A stretch of 12,849 bases of DNA from Desulfomicrobium sp. (GTDB lineage Bacteria; Desulfobacterota; Desulfovibrionia; Desulfovibrionales; Desulfomicrobiaceae), in assembly GCA_003542385.1 (NCBI GenBank), contig DPKT01000193.1, positions 1 through 12,849 on the forward strand. The letters are read 5' to 3'. Under the pieces are notes generated by a model. The model did not search any database and was not told where the DNA came from. It saw only the letters and a list, made by a program, of their open reading frames with translations. Both the position numbers and the translations under genes were made by a program. Below are positions 5,893 through 12,849 of this stretch, in pieces (within the stretch, counting starts at the first letter, position 1; each line of letters starts with the position of its first letter).

Positions 5893-7989
5893 ATGAAACG
5901 CGAATTTCTGAACGAACCGTGGCGCAAGATCGCCGCGCGCCGCAGGCTCCTGCTCCTGATCCTCGTCCTCGCTCCGGCCCTGACCGCAGCCTACGTCATG
6001 GGCGGCCTTCTGCCGCACAAGGGGCGGACGCTCCTGGAAGCGTCCATCATCGCCGTCTACTGCGTGCTCTTCATCTGGATATCTCTGGGCTTCTGGACAG
6101 CCCTGGCAGGTTTCTGGACCCTGCTGAAGAGGGATGACCGCTTTGCCGTGAGCCGGTCGCGCGGGGAACTCGATGCACCCATCCGGCAGAACGTCAGGAC
6201 CGCCATCCTCTTTCCCGTCTGCAACGAGGACCCCGAGCGGATCATGGCCGGCATCCAGGCCGTGTGGCGCTCCCTGGCCCGCCTAGGCGCCGCGGACCGT
6301 TTCGACATCCACATCCTGAGCGACTCCAACGACCCCGAACGCTGGGTTCAGGAAGAGGCCGCCTGGAACCGCCTCTGCAACGACCTCTCGGCCCACGGAC
6401 ACATCTTCTACCGGCGCCGGCGCATCAACCTCAAGCGCAAGAGCGGCAACGTGGCCGACTTCTGCCGCCGCTACGGCGACCACTACACCTACATGATCGT
6501 CTTCGACGCGGACTCGGTCATGTCCGGCGAGACGCTCATCCGCATGGTGCGCATCATGGAACGCAGGCGCAACGTCGGTATCCTGCAGACAGCCCCGGCC
6601 TGCACGGGCCGCGAGACCTTCATCGCCCGCGCCCAGCAGTTCGCCAACAGGGCCTACGGGCCCATGTACGCGGCGGGCCTGCACCACTGGTTCCTTGGCG
6701 ACGCGCAGTTCTGGGGCCACAACGCCATCATCCGGGTCAAGCCGTTCATGAAGCACTGCGCCCTGACGCGCCTGCCCGGCAAGCCGCCCCTGGGCGGAGA
6801 CATCATGTCCCACGACTTCGTGGAGTCGGCCCTCATGCGCCGCGCCGGCTATTCGGTCTGGCTGGCGTACGATCTCGAGGGCAGCTACGAGGAAGTGCCG
6901 CCGAACCTCCTGAACGAACTCAAGCGCGACCGCCGCTGGTGCCAGGGCAACCTCCAGCACCTGCGCCTGGTCTTCACCCGCGGCATTTTCCCCGGGCACC
7001 GGGCCCTGTTCCTGAACGGCGTCATGGCGTACGGCTCGGCGCTGCTGTGGTTCCTGTTCCTGGCCCTTGCCACGGCCGAAGCCGTGTCCGAGGCTCTCGT
7101 CCAGCCCGATTACTTCACTCCAACCAAATCCCTCTTCCCTGTCTGGCCGGTCTGGGACCCGATCCCGGCCCTGAGCCTTCTGGCCGGAACGGCCGTGGTG
7201 CTGTTCCTGCCCAAGGTCTGCGCCCTGCTCCTGGCCCTGATCAAAGGACGCCGCAAACAGTTCGGCGGCTTTTTCGCCCTGTGCGGCAGCATCCTGACGG
7301 AGGTCGTTCTCTCGACCCTCCTGGCACCCGTGCGCATGCTCTTCCACAGCAAGTACGTCTTCCTGACCCTCATGGGCATGGGCATCGGCTGGGGCACGCA
7401 GCAGCGGGACGACGAGGGCACGAGTTTCTGGGACGCCCTGCGCTTCCATGGCGGCGGCACGCTCCTGGCCCTGGTCTGGGGAGCGGCCCTGTTCCAGATC
7501 AACCGCGTCTTCTTCTGGTGGAGTTCACCCCTGGTCATTTCGCTGCTGCTGTCCATCCCGGTGTCCATGATCACCAGCCGGGCCGAGGTCGGCAGATTCC
7601 TGCGCCGCCTGCGCATCTTCGTCACCCCCGAGGAGGTGCGCCTGCCGCGAGAATACGAGGATATCGAAGCCTACCTGCAGACCACGTCCAACGACCGCGG
7701 CGGCTTCGGCATCCCCTCCGAGCAGGGCTTCGTACGCGCCGCCGTCGTCCCGGCCGTCAACACGCTGCACCGCAGCCTGCTGCGCGGCCCACGGTCCCTG
7801 GCCCCGGAGATCGCCAAGCGCCGGGACGCCCTGCTGGACCGCGTCCTGCAGCACGGCCCTGCAGCCCTCAACAAGAAAGAGCGCAAAGAGCTTCTCTACG
7901 ACGGCGAACGCATGGAACGGCTGCACCACGCGATTTGGGAACTCCCGGCGGAGACTCTGGAAAAGCTGTGGAGCGTGCGACTGACTTGA
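5893..7989 (+). CDS. opgH: Glucan synthase OpgH (MdoH), GT2 glycosyltransferase, short N-terminal form
   Basis: The 698-residue inner-membrane enzyme polymerises the beta-1,2-glucose backbone of periplasmic glucans from UDP-glucose. AAGGAGAG just before ATG 5893 fixes the start. Two membrane helices (about 18-40 and 50-77) precede the cytosolic GT2 domain: FPVCNEDPER (107-116), ILSDSNDPE (141-149), YRRRRINLKRKSGN (173-186), the metal/nucleotide site VFDADSVM (203-210), WGHNAIIRVKPF (274-285), HDFVESALMRRAGY with the likely base aspartate (307-320) and KRDRRWCQGN (344-353). Further helices lie near 373-398, 425-450, 464-495 and 521-562, with a cytosolic tail after that. Sequence blocks closely match E. 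coli OpgH, but that protein has about 847 residues. The deficit is mainly the roughly 120 or more residues before the first helix (only about 17 here), plus part of the C-terminus. The E. coli N-terminal region has been linked to FtsZ control. A terminator follows 45 bases downstream. Confidence 0.95.
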   Translation: MKREFLNEPWRKIAARRRLLLLILVLAPALTAAYVMGGLLPHKGRTLLEASIIAVYCVLFIWISLGFWTALAGFWTLLKRDDRFAVSRSRGELDAPIRQNVRTAILFPVCNEDPERIMAGIQAVWRSLARLGAADRFDIHILSDSNDPERWVQEEAAWNRLCNDLSAHGHIFYRRRRINLKRKSGNVADFCRRYGDHYTYMIVFDADSVMSGETLIRMVRIMERRRNVGILQTAPACTGRETFIARAQQFANRAYGPMYAAGLHHWFLGDAQFWGHNAIIRVKPFMKHCALTRLPGKPPLGGDIMSHDFVESALMRRAGYSVWLAYDLEGSYEEVPPNLLNELKRDRRWCQGNLQHLRLVFTRGIFPGHRALFLNGVMAYGSALLWFLFLALATAEAVSEALVQPDYFTPTKSLFPVWPVWDPIPALSLLAGTAVVLFLPKVCALLLALIKGRRKQFGGFFALCGSILTEVVLSTLLAPVRMLFHSKYVFLTLMGMGIGWGTQQRDDEGTSFWDALRFHGGGTLLALVWGAALFQINRVFFWWSSPLVISLLLSIPVSMITSRAEVGRFLRRLRIFVTPEEVRLPREYEDIEAYLQTTSNDRGGFGIPSEQGFVRAAVVPAVNTLHRSLLRGPRSLAPEIAKRRDALLDRVLQHGPAALNKKERKELLYDGERMERLHHAIWELPAETLEKLWSVRLT

Positions 7990-8033
7990 CGAAACGCCCG
8001 CCCGACACGGGAGGATGGGCGCCTGATTTCACC

Positions 8034-8075
8034 AAAGGTCCCGGAGGTCGCAGATAACCTTCGGGACCTTTTTTT
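8034..8075 (+). terminator. Rho-independent terminator after opgH
   Basis: A 14-bp stem with one G-T pair (8034-8047 with 8058-8071; core AAAGGTCCCG with CGGGACCTTT) and a 10-base loop is followed by a T run through 8075. The A-rich 5' arm opposite the T run could also give some activity in the reverse direction. It closes the opgG-opgH transcript. Confidence 0.93.
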
Positions 8076-8253
8076 AGCTGCAATCCCTCATCATCCTTTC
8101 ACTCTTTTTTCCGGATGTATTCCGGCGCACGTCGAAGATGGCTCGCCGCGCTGCGCTCACGATGACGGGGCGCTTGTGTCGATGCTCTCGGATCGACGTT
8201 CAACGACGTCGGTGGGCATCCCAATGATAGCCTCGACGCTCAACCCGAAAGCC
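8076..8253. other. Gene-free stretch between two facing terminators, with palindromic sequence
   Basis: No reading frame here looks real. The stretch contains a GC-alternating segment (CGCCGCGCTGCGCTCACGAT, about 8139-8162), which recalls degenerate intergenic elements of the type GCTTCGCTGCGCTCAGCATGA found in many bacteria. It is followed by two competing short hairpins: GTCGAT (8178-8183) with ATCGAC (8192-8197), and CGACGT (8194-8199) with ACGTCG (8206-8211). It could be a decayed repeat or simply a spacer between convergent genes. Confidence 0.4.
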
Positions 8254-8284
8254 AAAAAAAAAGCCCCGGGATAACCCGGGGCTT
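8254..8284 (-). terminator. Rho-independent terminator after pal
   Basis: On the - strand a perfect 10-bp stem (AAGCCCCGGG at 8261-8270 with CCCGGGGCTT at 8275-8284) and a four-base loop run into nine T residues (A run 8254-8262 on the + strand). It lies 26 bases past the pal stop and ends the tol operon. Confidence 0.95.
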
Positions 8285-8310
8285 CGCGAGGGGAGATTCC
8301 CCTGAATATC

Positions 8311-8850
8311 CTAGTTGGCGCTGGCCTTGAACTCGTCGCGACGGTTCTTGGACCAGGCGGCCTCGTTGGAGCCCTGCACGGCGGGGTATTCTTCGCCGTA
8401 GCTGATGATGGACATCTTGGAGGAGTCCACACCCATCAGGACCAGGAACTCGTAGGCGGCGCGAGCTCTGCGTTCGCCCAGGGCCAGGTTGTATTCGTTG
8501 GTGCCGCGCTCGTCGCAGTGACCTTCGATCAGCAGGTTCAGGCCGGGAGTGGACTTCAGCAGTTCAGCCTTGTCCGTCAGGATCTGACGGGATTCCTGGC
8601 TCAGCTCGTTGGAATCGAAAGCGAAATAGATCCGATCCGCAGCGATCTTCTCGATGGCCTGACGCTGCAGTTCGGCCAGGCGCTGGGCCTCGAGCTGCTC
8701 GGCGGTCAGACCGCCCTGTCCGTAGGAACCGTCACCGGAACCGGCAGCGGTCGCACCGGCAGGAGTGGAGGCCACTTTCTTGGAGCAGCCGCCGGCCATG
8801 GCCAGGCAAAACACCAACACGATCAAACCAAAAACACCTAACTTCTTCAT
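8311..8850 (-). CDS. pal: Peptidoglycan-associated outer-membrane lipoprotein Pal
   Basis: The 179-residue precursor has a lipoprotein signal (MKKLGVFGLI, hydrophobic core, LAMAGGC) with the lipidated cysteine at position 22. The Ser after it is not an inner-membrane retention signal, so outer-membrane sorting is expected. A Gly/Ala/Ser-rich tether and a short helical stretch (about 49-70) lead to the OmpA-like domain (about 72-178). That domain carries the diaminopimelate-binding motif IEGHCDERGTNEYNLALGER at 108-127 and ends with NEAAWSKNRRDEF. E. coli Pal is 173 residues. Pal holds the outer membrane to peptidoglycan and binds TolB. A GGAGG ribosome binding site five bases before the ATG at 8850 sets the start; the frame stays open to about 8880 but without a better signal. 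It is the last gene before the operon terminator, 40 bases after tolB. Confidence 0.97.
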   Translation of the reverse strand: MKKLGVFGLIVLVFCLAMAGGCSKKVASTPAGATAAGSGDGSYGQGGLTAEQLEAQRLAELQRQAIEKIAADRIYFAFDSNELSQESRQILTDKAELLKSTPGLNLLIEGHCDERGTNEYNLALGERRARAAYEFLVLMGVDSSKMSIISYGEEYPAVQGSNEAAWSKNRRDEFKASAN

Positions 8851-8890
8851 AACTTCCTCCATTAACGAAAAAAAAACCAAGCCTTAGCCA

Positions 8891-10210
8891 CTATAATTTC
8901 CCCCAGGCCGGAGAGCTCGCCTCACCAGGCCCGGTTGGAATCAAGATAGGTTCGTCCCCGTGCTTCGTCGTCAGATAGATCTGCTTGGGACCCGATCTGC
9001 TGGACGAAAAGGCGATGAAATAGCCGTCCGGGGACCACGTCGGATCTTCATCACTCCCCCCGCCAAATGTCAACTGCCGTTCCTGTCCGGAGATCAGATC
9101 TGCCAGAAATAATTTATGAACTCCGTTGACCATGTGGGCGAAGACGACCTGCGTGCCGTCCGGGCTGATACTCGGACCGGTGTTGTATTTCCCGGTCATG
9201 GAGATGCGCTTGACCTCTCCGCTGCCGAGATTCTTGAGGAAAACATGAGGATTGCCCAATCTGTTGGAAACAAAGACCATTTTCTGCCCGGAGCGGTCGA
9301 AGTCCGGACTTACGTCGATACCCCAGTTCTGTTCCAGTGGCCTTCCGACGCTGTAGTCGGGCTTGAGCTCGTAAATCTCGGGGTTTCCGCTCATGTCCAG
9401 GCTGATGGCCACGGAACCGGATTTGGTGAAGGCGGGCGCGATGAGGGTATTGCCCGGCAGTCTCTTCTTCTCGAGCGATCTGCTCTGACGGTCCCAGACG
9501 CACAGGTTGTGGTACTGCTTGTCCAGGAAGACGAACACGAGCTTCTGGCCGTCATGGGACCACGAGGGGCTGACGCAGATGCCGTCGAGATTGGTGACCT
9601 TCTGCAGGTTCAGGCCCTGGGCCGTGCACATGTAGATCTGCTTGCGGTTGCCTTCCTTCTTGACGAAGGCGATGTTGGACCGGAAGAAATCACCCTGGCC
9701 GGTCAGAGCCTCCATGAGGTCAGCACAGAAGCGGGCCGCCACTTCGGGCACCTGCTGGTTCGTGCTCACGCTGTAGCCCTTGCCGACGATCAGGCGGCCC
9801 GTGTAGACCTCGTAGGCCCGCAGCTCGACCTCGCCCACCCCTCCGGGACGCGGCGTCCAGGCCGCGGTGACCAGCACGTCGGCGCGGGAGAGCTGGAACT
9901 TCTTGAAGTCGATGCTCGGTGTCACATACCCGCCGGGATTGGGTCCGCCGACGATGTCCCTGCCGCCGAGCATGTTGAAGAAAGGCAGAAAGGCGCAGTT
10001 GGCGTGAATGCGCTGTTGCAGTTCGAGGGGAGCGTTGCCCGGGATGGCCCCGAGAGGACCGACGCTGTCCTTGGACAGCGGGTCGGCCACGAACAGGTTC
10101 ACCCTCGACTGGCCCGGACCGTAGATGTCGATGCTCATCACGTCCGCGCCCCAGACCGGAGCCGCGGCGACGCACAGGAGCATCACAAGCAAAGAGAGTT
10201 TTCTGATCAA
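8891..10210 (-). CDS. tolB: Periplasmic Tol-Pal protein TolB
   Basis: The 439-residue precursor (E. coli TolB is 430) starts with a Sec signal peptide (MIRKLSLLVMLLCVAAAPVWGA, cleavage near residue 22). The N-terminal alpha/beta domain covers about 23-170. A six-blade-type beta-propeller covers about 175-437, with repeated S-(P/H)-D-G blocks: SPSWSHDGQKLVF (214-226), SPDFDRSGQKMVF (301-313), SISPDGTQVVFAH (347-359) and TWSPDGYFIAFSS (391-403). TolB shuttles between Pal and TolA, and the segment just after the signal is the usual TolA-contacting arm. The start codon is TTG at 10210, chosen because AGGAGA lies five bases upstream and the signal peptide begins there. This ribosome binding site overlaps the stop codon of the upstream tolA-like gene, so translation is likely coupled. 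Confidence 0.96.
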   Translation of the reverse strand: MIRKLSLLVMLLCVAAAPVWGADVMSIDIYGPGQSRVNLFVADPLSKDSVGPLGAIPGNAPLELQQRIHANCAFLPFFNMLGGRDIVGGPNPGGYVTPSIDFKKFQLSRADVLVTAAWTPRPGGVGEVELRAYEVYTGRLIVGKGYSVSTNQQVPEVAARFCADLMEALTGQGDFFRSNIAFVKKEGNRKQIYMCTAQGLNLQKVTNLDGICVSPSWSHDGQKLVFVFLDKQYHNLCVWDRQSRSLEKKRLPGNTLIAPAFTKSGSVAISLDMSGNPEIYELKPDYSVGRPLEQNWGIDVSPDFDRSGQKMVFVSNRLGNPHVFLKNLGSGEVKRISMTGKYNTGPSISPDGTQVVFAHMVNGVHKLFLADLISGQERQLTFGGGSDEDPTWSPDGYFIAFSSSRSGPKQIYLTTKHGDEPILIPTGPGEASSPAWGKL

Positions 10211-10215
10211 GACCG

Positions 10216-10221
10216 TCTCCT
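10216..10221 (-). promoter_or_regulatory. Ribosome binding site supporting the TTG start of tolB
   Basis: AGGAGA on the - strand lies five bases before the TTG at 10210 and overlaps the TAG stop (10220-10222) of the tolA-like gene. The next in-frame Met (residue 10) would cut the signal peptide in half, so the rare TTG start is preferred. Confidence 0.75.
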
Positions 10222-11200
10222 ACCCGTTTTCCGTATTGTAAAAAGTTATCCTGAACGTTGTCGGCAGCGTTTCGGGAAGCTCCGGCAGTTTCCTGGTGTC
10301 TTCGATGGCCCGCATGACGGAGGCGTCGAAGTCCGAGCGCCCTGAACCGTTGACCATGCGCGAGCCGAGGATCTCGCCGCCCTTGCTGACCCGCAGCTCC
10401 ACGGTCGTGGCCAGGACCACGTTTGACAGGCGGGGGAATCTCCAGTTCTGGCGGATGACCTTGATGACCTGGGAGGCATAGAAATCCTCCAGGCTGCCCG
10501 TGGATTCACCCTCGCCCTCGCCGTCCTCGGCTGTACCGTCGCCGCTGGTGCCCCGTCCGGAGACTTCGCGTCCCAAGTCGGCCAGGGCGTCGGCCAGGGC
10601 GTCCTTGGAGCCGCCCTTGGCAGACCCCTTGGCCGCGCCCTCGGCGCCGGGACGGGTCTGCTTCGCGGTCTTGGACACGTCTCCCAGGGCCTCGGCCAGG
10701 ATATCCTCCTTGCTGGGCGCCTTCTTGGACTTGTCGTCCTTGGCGTCCTTCTTGGGTTCTTCCTTTTTGGCCTCGTCCTTCTTGGGCTCTTCCTTCTTCG
10801 GAGCCTCCTTTTTCGGCTCCTCTTTCTTGGGCTCTTCCTTCTTGGGCTCCTCGGGCTTGGCCTCGGCCACCGTGGCGTTCACCGTCGGCACCGGCTTGGC
10901 CGTTTCCGACGGGACGGCCTTTTTCTCGGGCTTCTTGGGCTCCTCGGGAGCCTTGGCCACCGGGGCCTCTTTCGGGGCCGCCTTCTGCGGCGCAGACTCG
11001 GGAGTCACGGCCTGCCTGGGAGCGCTCTTTGCGCCGGGCTTGCCCTTGTGCGGCGGCCCGACGAGATTCACCTCATACATCCGCTTGTTGAGGTTGAGTT
11101 TGATATGGGAATCGGTGGAAACGTAGACTCCTCCGATGAACACTGCAAGGTGCAGGGCGATAGAGAAGACCCAACTCAGATGACGCAGGGAATACGACAC
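10220..11200 (-). CDS. tolA: TolA/TonB-family energy-transducing protein (TolA role by context)
   Basis: The 326-residue protein has a short cytoplasmic N-terminus and a single membrane anchor at about 8-27 that contains the SxxxH pattern (S13, H17) typical of TolA/TonB anchors. A long Pro/Lys/Glu/Ala-rich periplasmic linker follows (about 48-235), with a pentapeptide array at 117-151. A small C-terminal TonB/TolA domain (about 236-325) contains YASQVIKVIRQNWRFP (241-256) and FDASVMRAIEDTRKLPELP (291-309). TolA couples the TolQ-TolR motor to Pal and TolB. The position between tolR and tolB supports tolA over tonB, although the linker is more TonB-like than the long helical linker of E. coli TolA (421 residues). 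Translation starts at GTG 11200, with a weak AAGG seven bases upstream and only 15 bases after the tolR stop. Confidence 0.88.
   Translation of the reverse strand: MSYSLRHLSWVFSIALHLAVFIGGVYVSTDSHIKLNLNKRMYEVNLVGPPHKGKPGAKSAPRQAVTPESAPQKAAPKEAPVAKAPEEPKKPEKKAVPSETAKPVPTVNATVAEAKPEEPKKEEPKKEEPKKEAPKKEEPKKDEAKKEEPKKDAKDDKSKKAPSKEDILAEALGDVSKTAKQTRPGAEGAAKGSAKGGSKDALADALADLGREVSGRGTSGDGTAEDGEGEGESTGSLEDFYASQVIKVIRQNWRFPRLSNVVLATTVELRVSKGGEILGSRMVNGSGRSDFDASVMRAIEDTRKLPELPETLPTTFRITFYNTENG
10748..10852 (-). repeat. Seven 15-bp units encoding an EEPKK pentapeptide array in the TolA-like protein
   Basis: Residues 117-151 read as seven consecutive pentapeptides: EEPKK five times, with EAPKK at 132-136 and DEAKK at 142-146. 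The DNA repeats in step (units like GAAGAGCCCAAGAAG) with some synonymous changes. Such arrays can change copy number by slippage. Here they form a stiff charged linker across the periplasm. Confidence 0.9.
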
Positions 11201-11215
11201 GGCAACGCCTTGAGC

Positions 11216-11632
11216 TTAGAGCTTCTCTTCTTCAGGTTCCGCAACGACGCCGAGTTTCTGCACGCCGGCGGCCCTGACCTCGGCCATGACCTTGACGACC
11301 ACGCCGTAGGCCACATCCTTGTCCGCCTGGAGGTACAGCAGTTTACCCTTCTGCGTTTCCATCCTTTTGAGATGGTTGCCTAAATCCTCGATTTTGACCT
11401 CGTACTTGTCCAGCTTGATGGTCCCGTCCTTGAGGACATGCAGCACCACGGTGTCGCTGTCCTCGGGCAGGGTTTCCACCGCCTTGGTTTCGGGGAGGTC
11501 GACCTCCACTCCCTGGGTCAGCATGGGCGCCGTCACCATGAAGATGATGAGCAACACCAGCATGACGTCCACGAAGGGGGTGACGTTGATCTCGGCAAGG
11601 AACCCCTTGCCGGAGTTTAACTGCATGCCCAT
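11216..11632 (-). CDS. tolR: Tol-Pal motor subunit TolR (ExbD/TolR family)
   Basis: The 138-residue protein (E. coli TolR is 142) has a short cytoplasmic start and one transmembrane helix at about 18-38, with the family signature [20 protein letters not shown]. Asp22 corresponds to the proton-path aspartate of TolR/ExbD. The periplasmic domain (about 45-138) includes [10 protein letters not shown] and the [13 protein letters not shown] strand-turn segment. TolR works with TolQ to convert proton flow into movement of TolA. The gene starts three bases after the tolQ stop. Its ribosome binding site (GGGGAG at 11641-11646 on the - strand) lies inside the tolQ end, so the two are translated together. 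Confidence 0.97.
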   Translation of the reverse strand: MGMQLNSGKGFLAEINVTPFVDVMLVLLIIFMVTAPMLTQGVEVDLPETKAVETLPEDSDTVVLHVLKDGTIKLDKYEVKIEDLGNHLKRMETQKGKLLYLQADKDVAYGVVVKVMAEVRAAGVQKLGVVAEPEEEKL

Positions 11633-11635
11633 GGC

Positions 11636-12427
11636 CTATTCTCCCCGCTTGTTCATCCAGGGCAGTTCGAGCTGGGCTCGATTGAGGAATTCGCTGGCGA
11701 AGCATTCCATCTCGGACTGCACCGTGTTGATCATGCCCAGAAAGGTGTTGTAGGCGATGGTCGCCGGGATGGCGACGCCCAGGCCGATGGCCGTGGCCAC
11801 GAGGGCTTCGGAGATGCCGGGCGCCACGGCGGCCAGAGCCGCGGTCTTCATCTGTCCGATGGAATGAAAGGAGTTCATGATGCCCCAGACCGTGCCGAAG
11901 AGGCCGATGAAGGGGGCGGAGTTGGCGCAGGTCGCCAGGAAGGCCAGGGACCGGGACATGTCGCCGAGGCTCTCGGTGACACCCTGTTCGAGCACGCGCC
12001 GCAGGTTGTCGCCGGCAACGCGGAACTTGAGGTTGGGATGGATGACGGATTGTTCCAGACGGCGGAATTCCTGCAATCCCTTCTTTGCGATGGGATACAG
12101 GGCCGAGTTGCCCTGTTCGCGCAGGGTCTGCACGCCGTCGGCCAGGTTCGTGGCGTTCTGGAACAGGGCGCGCTCCTGCAGAGCCTTGCGCCGACCGAGA
12201 TTGATCTGGATTATCTTGAAGAAAATGATCGACCAGCTGATGAGCGACATGAGGGCCAAAAGGGCCATGACACCCTGCACCACGACCGTCGCGTTGGCAA
12301 TCATTTCCCAGAAGCTGAACTGCGGCATGCCGCCGAGTTGCGTCGCAGCACCCAACTGCTGCATTGAATCGAGGGGCTGCGTCATGTTTATCGTGTCAAC
12401 AACGCCTGTCTGCGCTACTGCATCCAT
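11636..12427 (-). CDS. tolQ: Tol-Pal motor subunit TolQ (ExbB/TolQ family)
   Basis: The 263-residue membrane protein is about 30 residues longer than E. coli TolQ (230), with the extra length before the first helix. Three transmembrane segments are visible near 42-71, 162-188 and 197-228. The last two hold the MotA/TolQ/ExbB signature, including [17 protein letters not shown] (168-184), [17 protein letters not shown] (193-209) and [17 protein letters not shown] (211-227). The loop between helices 1 and 2 is cytoplasmic. TolQ forms the pentameric proton channel around TolR. I chose ATG 12427 because AAGGTG lies six bases upstream; a GTG at 12436 is part of that ribosome binding site and would add only three residues. 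Confidence 0.95.
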   Translation of the reverse strand: MDAVAQTGVVDTINMTQPLDSMQQLGAATQLGGMPQFSFWEMIANATVVVQGVMALLALMSLISWSIIFFKIIQINLGRRKALQERALFQNATNLADGVQTLREQGNSALYPIAKKGLQEFRRLEQSVIHPNLKFRVAGDNLRRVLEQGVTESLGDMSRSLAFLATCANSAPFIGLFGTVWGIMNSFHSIGQMKTAALAAVAPGISEALVATAIGLGVAIPATIAYNTFLGMINTVQSEMECFASEFLNRAQLELPWMNKRGE

Positions 12428-12442
12428 AAATTTCACCTTTTT

Positions 12443-12472
12443 TAACTACGAAAGTTTTCGACGAAATAACAA
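12443..12472 (-). promoter_or_regulatory. Possible sigma-70-type promoter before tolQ
   Basis: On the - strand, TTGTTA (12467-12472) and TAGTTA (12443-12448) are separated by 18 bases within a 56-base AT-rich gap between the PHP gene and tolQ. The predicted transcript start would be very close to the tolQ ribosome binding site. No terminator separates the PHP gene from tolQ, so read-through from upstream is equally possible. Confidence 0.3.
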
Positions 12473-12483
12473 ATTTTGATTCA

Positions 12484-12849
12484 CTACTGCGAAAGGCAAC
12501 GGGACACAAGAGCCCAGGCATGGTCATCCGCGGCGCGATATTCATCTTCCGACATGCCGCACCCCAGGGCGATCCGGCGGCGCAGCTCCGCCCCGACGAG
12601 GTCGCTGGGATCGTGGGCGTCGTTGTTGAGCACGAACCGGGCCCCGCAGGCGCGGGCCAGTGCCAGGACGTGGCCGTTGGCGTACCCGTGCCCGGCCCTG
12701 GTGGTGATTTCGAGGAGCACGCCTTTCTGCGCCGCCAGGCGGACCTCCTCGGGAGTGATCAGCCCGGGGTGGGCCAGCACGTCGACCCCGGCCTCGATGG
12801 CTGCGAGATTGGTGCCCCGCTCCACGGGCTCGACGATGGTCTCGCCGTG
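12484..12849 (-). CDS. PHP-domain phosphohydrolase (histidinol-phosphatase-like), C-terminal part, 5' truncated
   Basis: The frame is open to the right edge; the last 121 residues are present and the N-terminus lies outside the window. The visible part begins HGETIVEPV, continues with VDVLAHPGLITPEEV and ends with the metal-site block VLNNDAHDPSDL. These histidine and aspartate motifs are those of the C-terminal half of PHP domains. The phrase LLEITTRAGH recalls small PHP proteins annotated as histidinol-phosphate phosphatase-domain proteins. A metal-dependent phosphoesterase is a safe call; the substrate is not. An in-frame GTG at 12825 is not the real start, because conserved PHP sequence continues beyond it. 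It ends 56 bases before tolQ on the same strand and may be co-transcribed with the tol genes. Confidence 0.85.
   Translation of the reverse strand, partial: HGETIVEPVERGTNLAAIEAGVDVLAHPGLITPEEVRLAAQKGVLLEITTRAGHGYANGHVLALARACGARFVLNNDAHDPSDLVGAELRRRIALGCGMSEDEYRAADDHAWALVSRCLSQ

Noticed and set aside
7324..7340. TGGCACCCGTGCGCATGC inside opgH as a sigma-54 promoter
   Set aside because: It lies in a conserved coding block (LLAPVRMLFH) in mid-gene, with no gene start downstream, so the match is most likely coincidental.
9116..10345. Long + strand frame across tolB
   Set aside because: It is opposite a full-length TolB with signal peptide and propeller repeats, and its translation has no recognisable family.

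Overview
The window looks like chromosomal DNA from a GC-rich, Gram-negative bacterium, most likely a sulfate reducer of the Desulfovibrionales. That placement is inference from the gene set and protein style (hybrid cluster protein end, NifA-type activator, a tol operon preceded by a PHP-phosphatase gene), not from a marker gene. The outer-membrane systems (Tol-Pal, periplasmic glucans, a lipoprotein with a lipobox) show directly that the cell is diderm. I saw no mobile element, phage gene, CRISPR array, tRNA or rRNA.

Left half, + strand: the last 55 codons of a hybrid cluster protein gene (hcp) end at a strong intrinsic terminator. Next comes a YihY/BrkB-family membrane protein whose C-terminal extension resembles a winged helix. 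An AT-rich gap follows, then a complete NifA-type sigma-54 activator (GAF, AAA+, Fis-type HTH). A weaker terminator separates it from a three-gene unit for osmoregulated periplasmic glucan (OPG): opgG, a 162-residue membrane protein, and opgH, closed by a clear terminator. OpgH makes the beta-1,2-glucan chain in the inner membrane and OpgG acts on it in the periplasm. This OpgH lacks the long cytosolic N-terminal region of the enterobacterial protein. The small gene in between carries a motif like that missing region, so it may be the same module encoded as a separate protein.

Middle: about 320 bases without a gene (7990-8310) lie between the convergent opgH and pal genes. They hold two facing terminators and a GC-rich palindromic stretch.

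Right half, - strand (read right to left): the C-terminal part of a PHP-domain phosphohydrolase, then tolQ, tolR, a tolA/tonB-like gene, tolB and pal, tightly spaced and ending at a terminator. Together they form the Tol-Pal envelope machine: TolQ-TolR use the proton gradient, TolA spans the periplasm, and TolB and Pal link the outer membrane to peptidoglycan. No cpoB (ybgF) or ybgC was seen beside them.

Most of the window is ordinary core genome. The best leads for novelty are the small gene inside the opg unit, the YihY C-terminal fusion, and the NifA-type regulator with no nif genes in sight.
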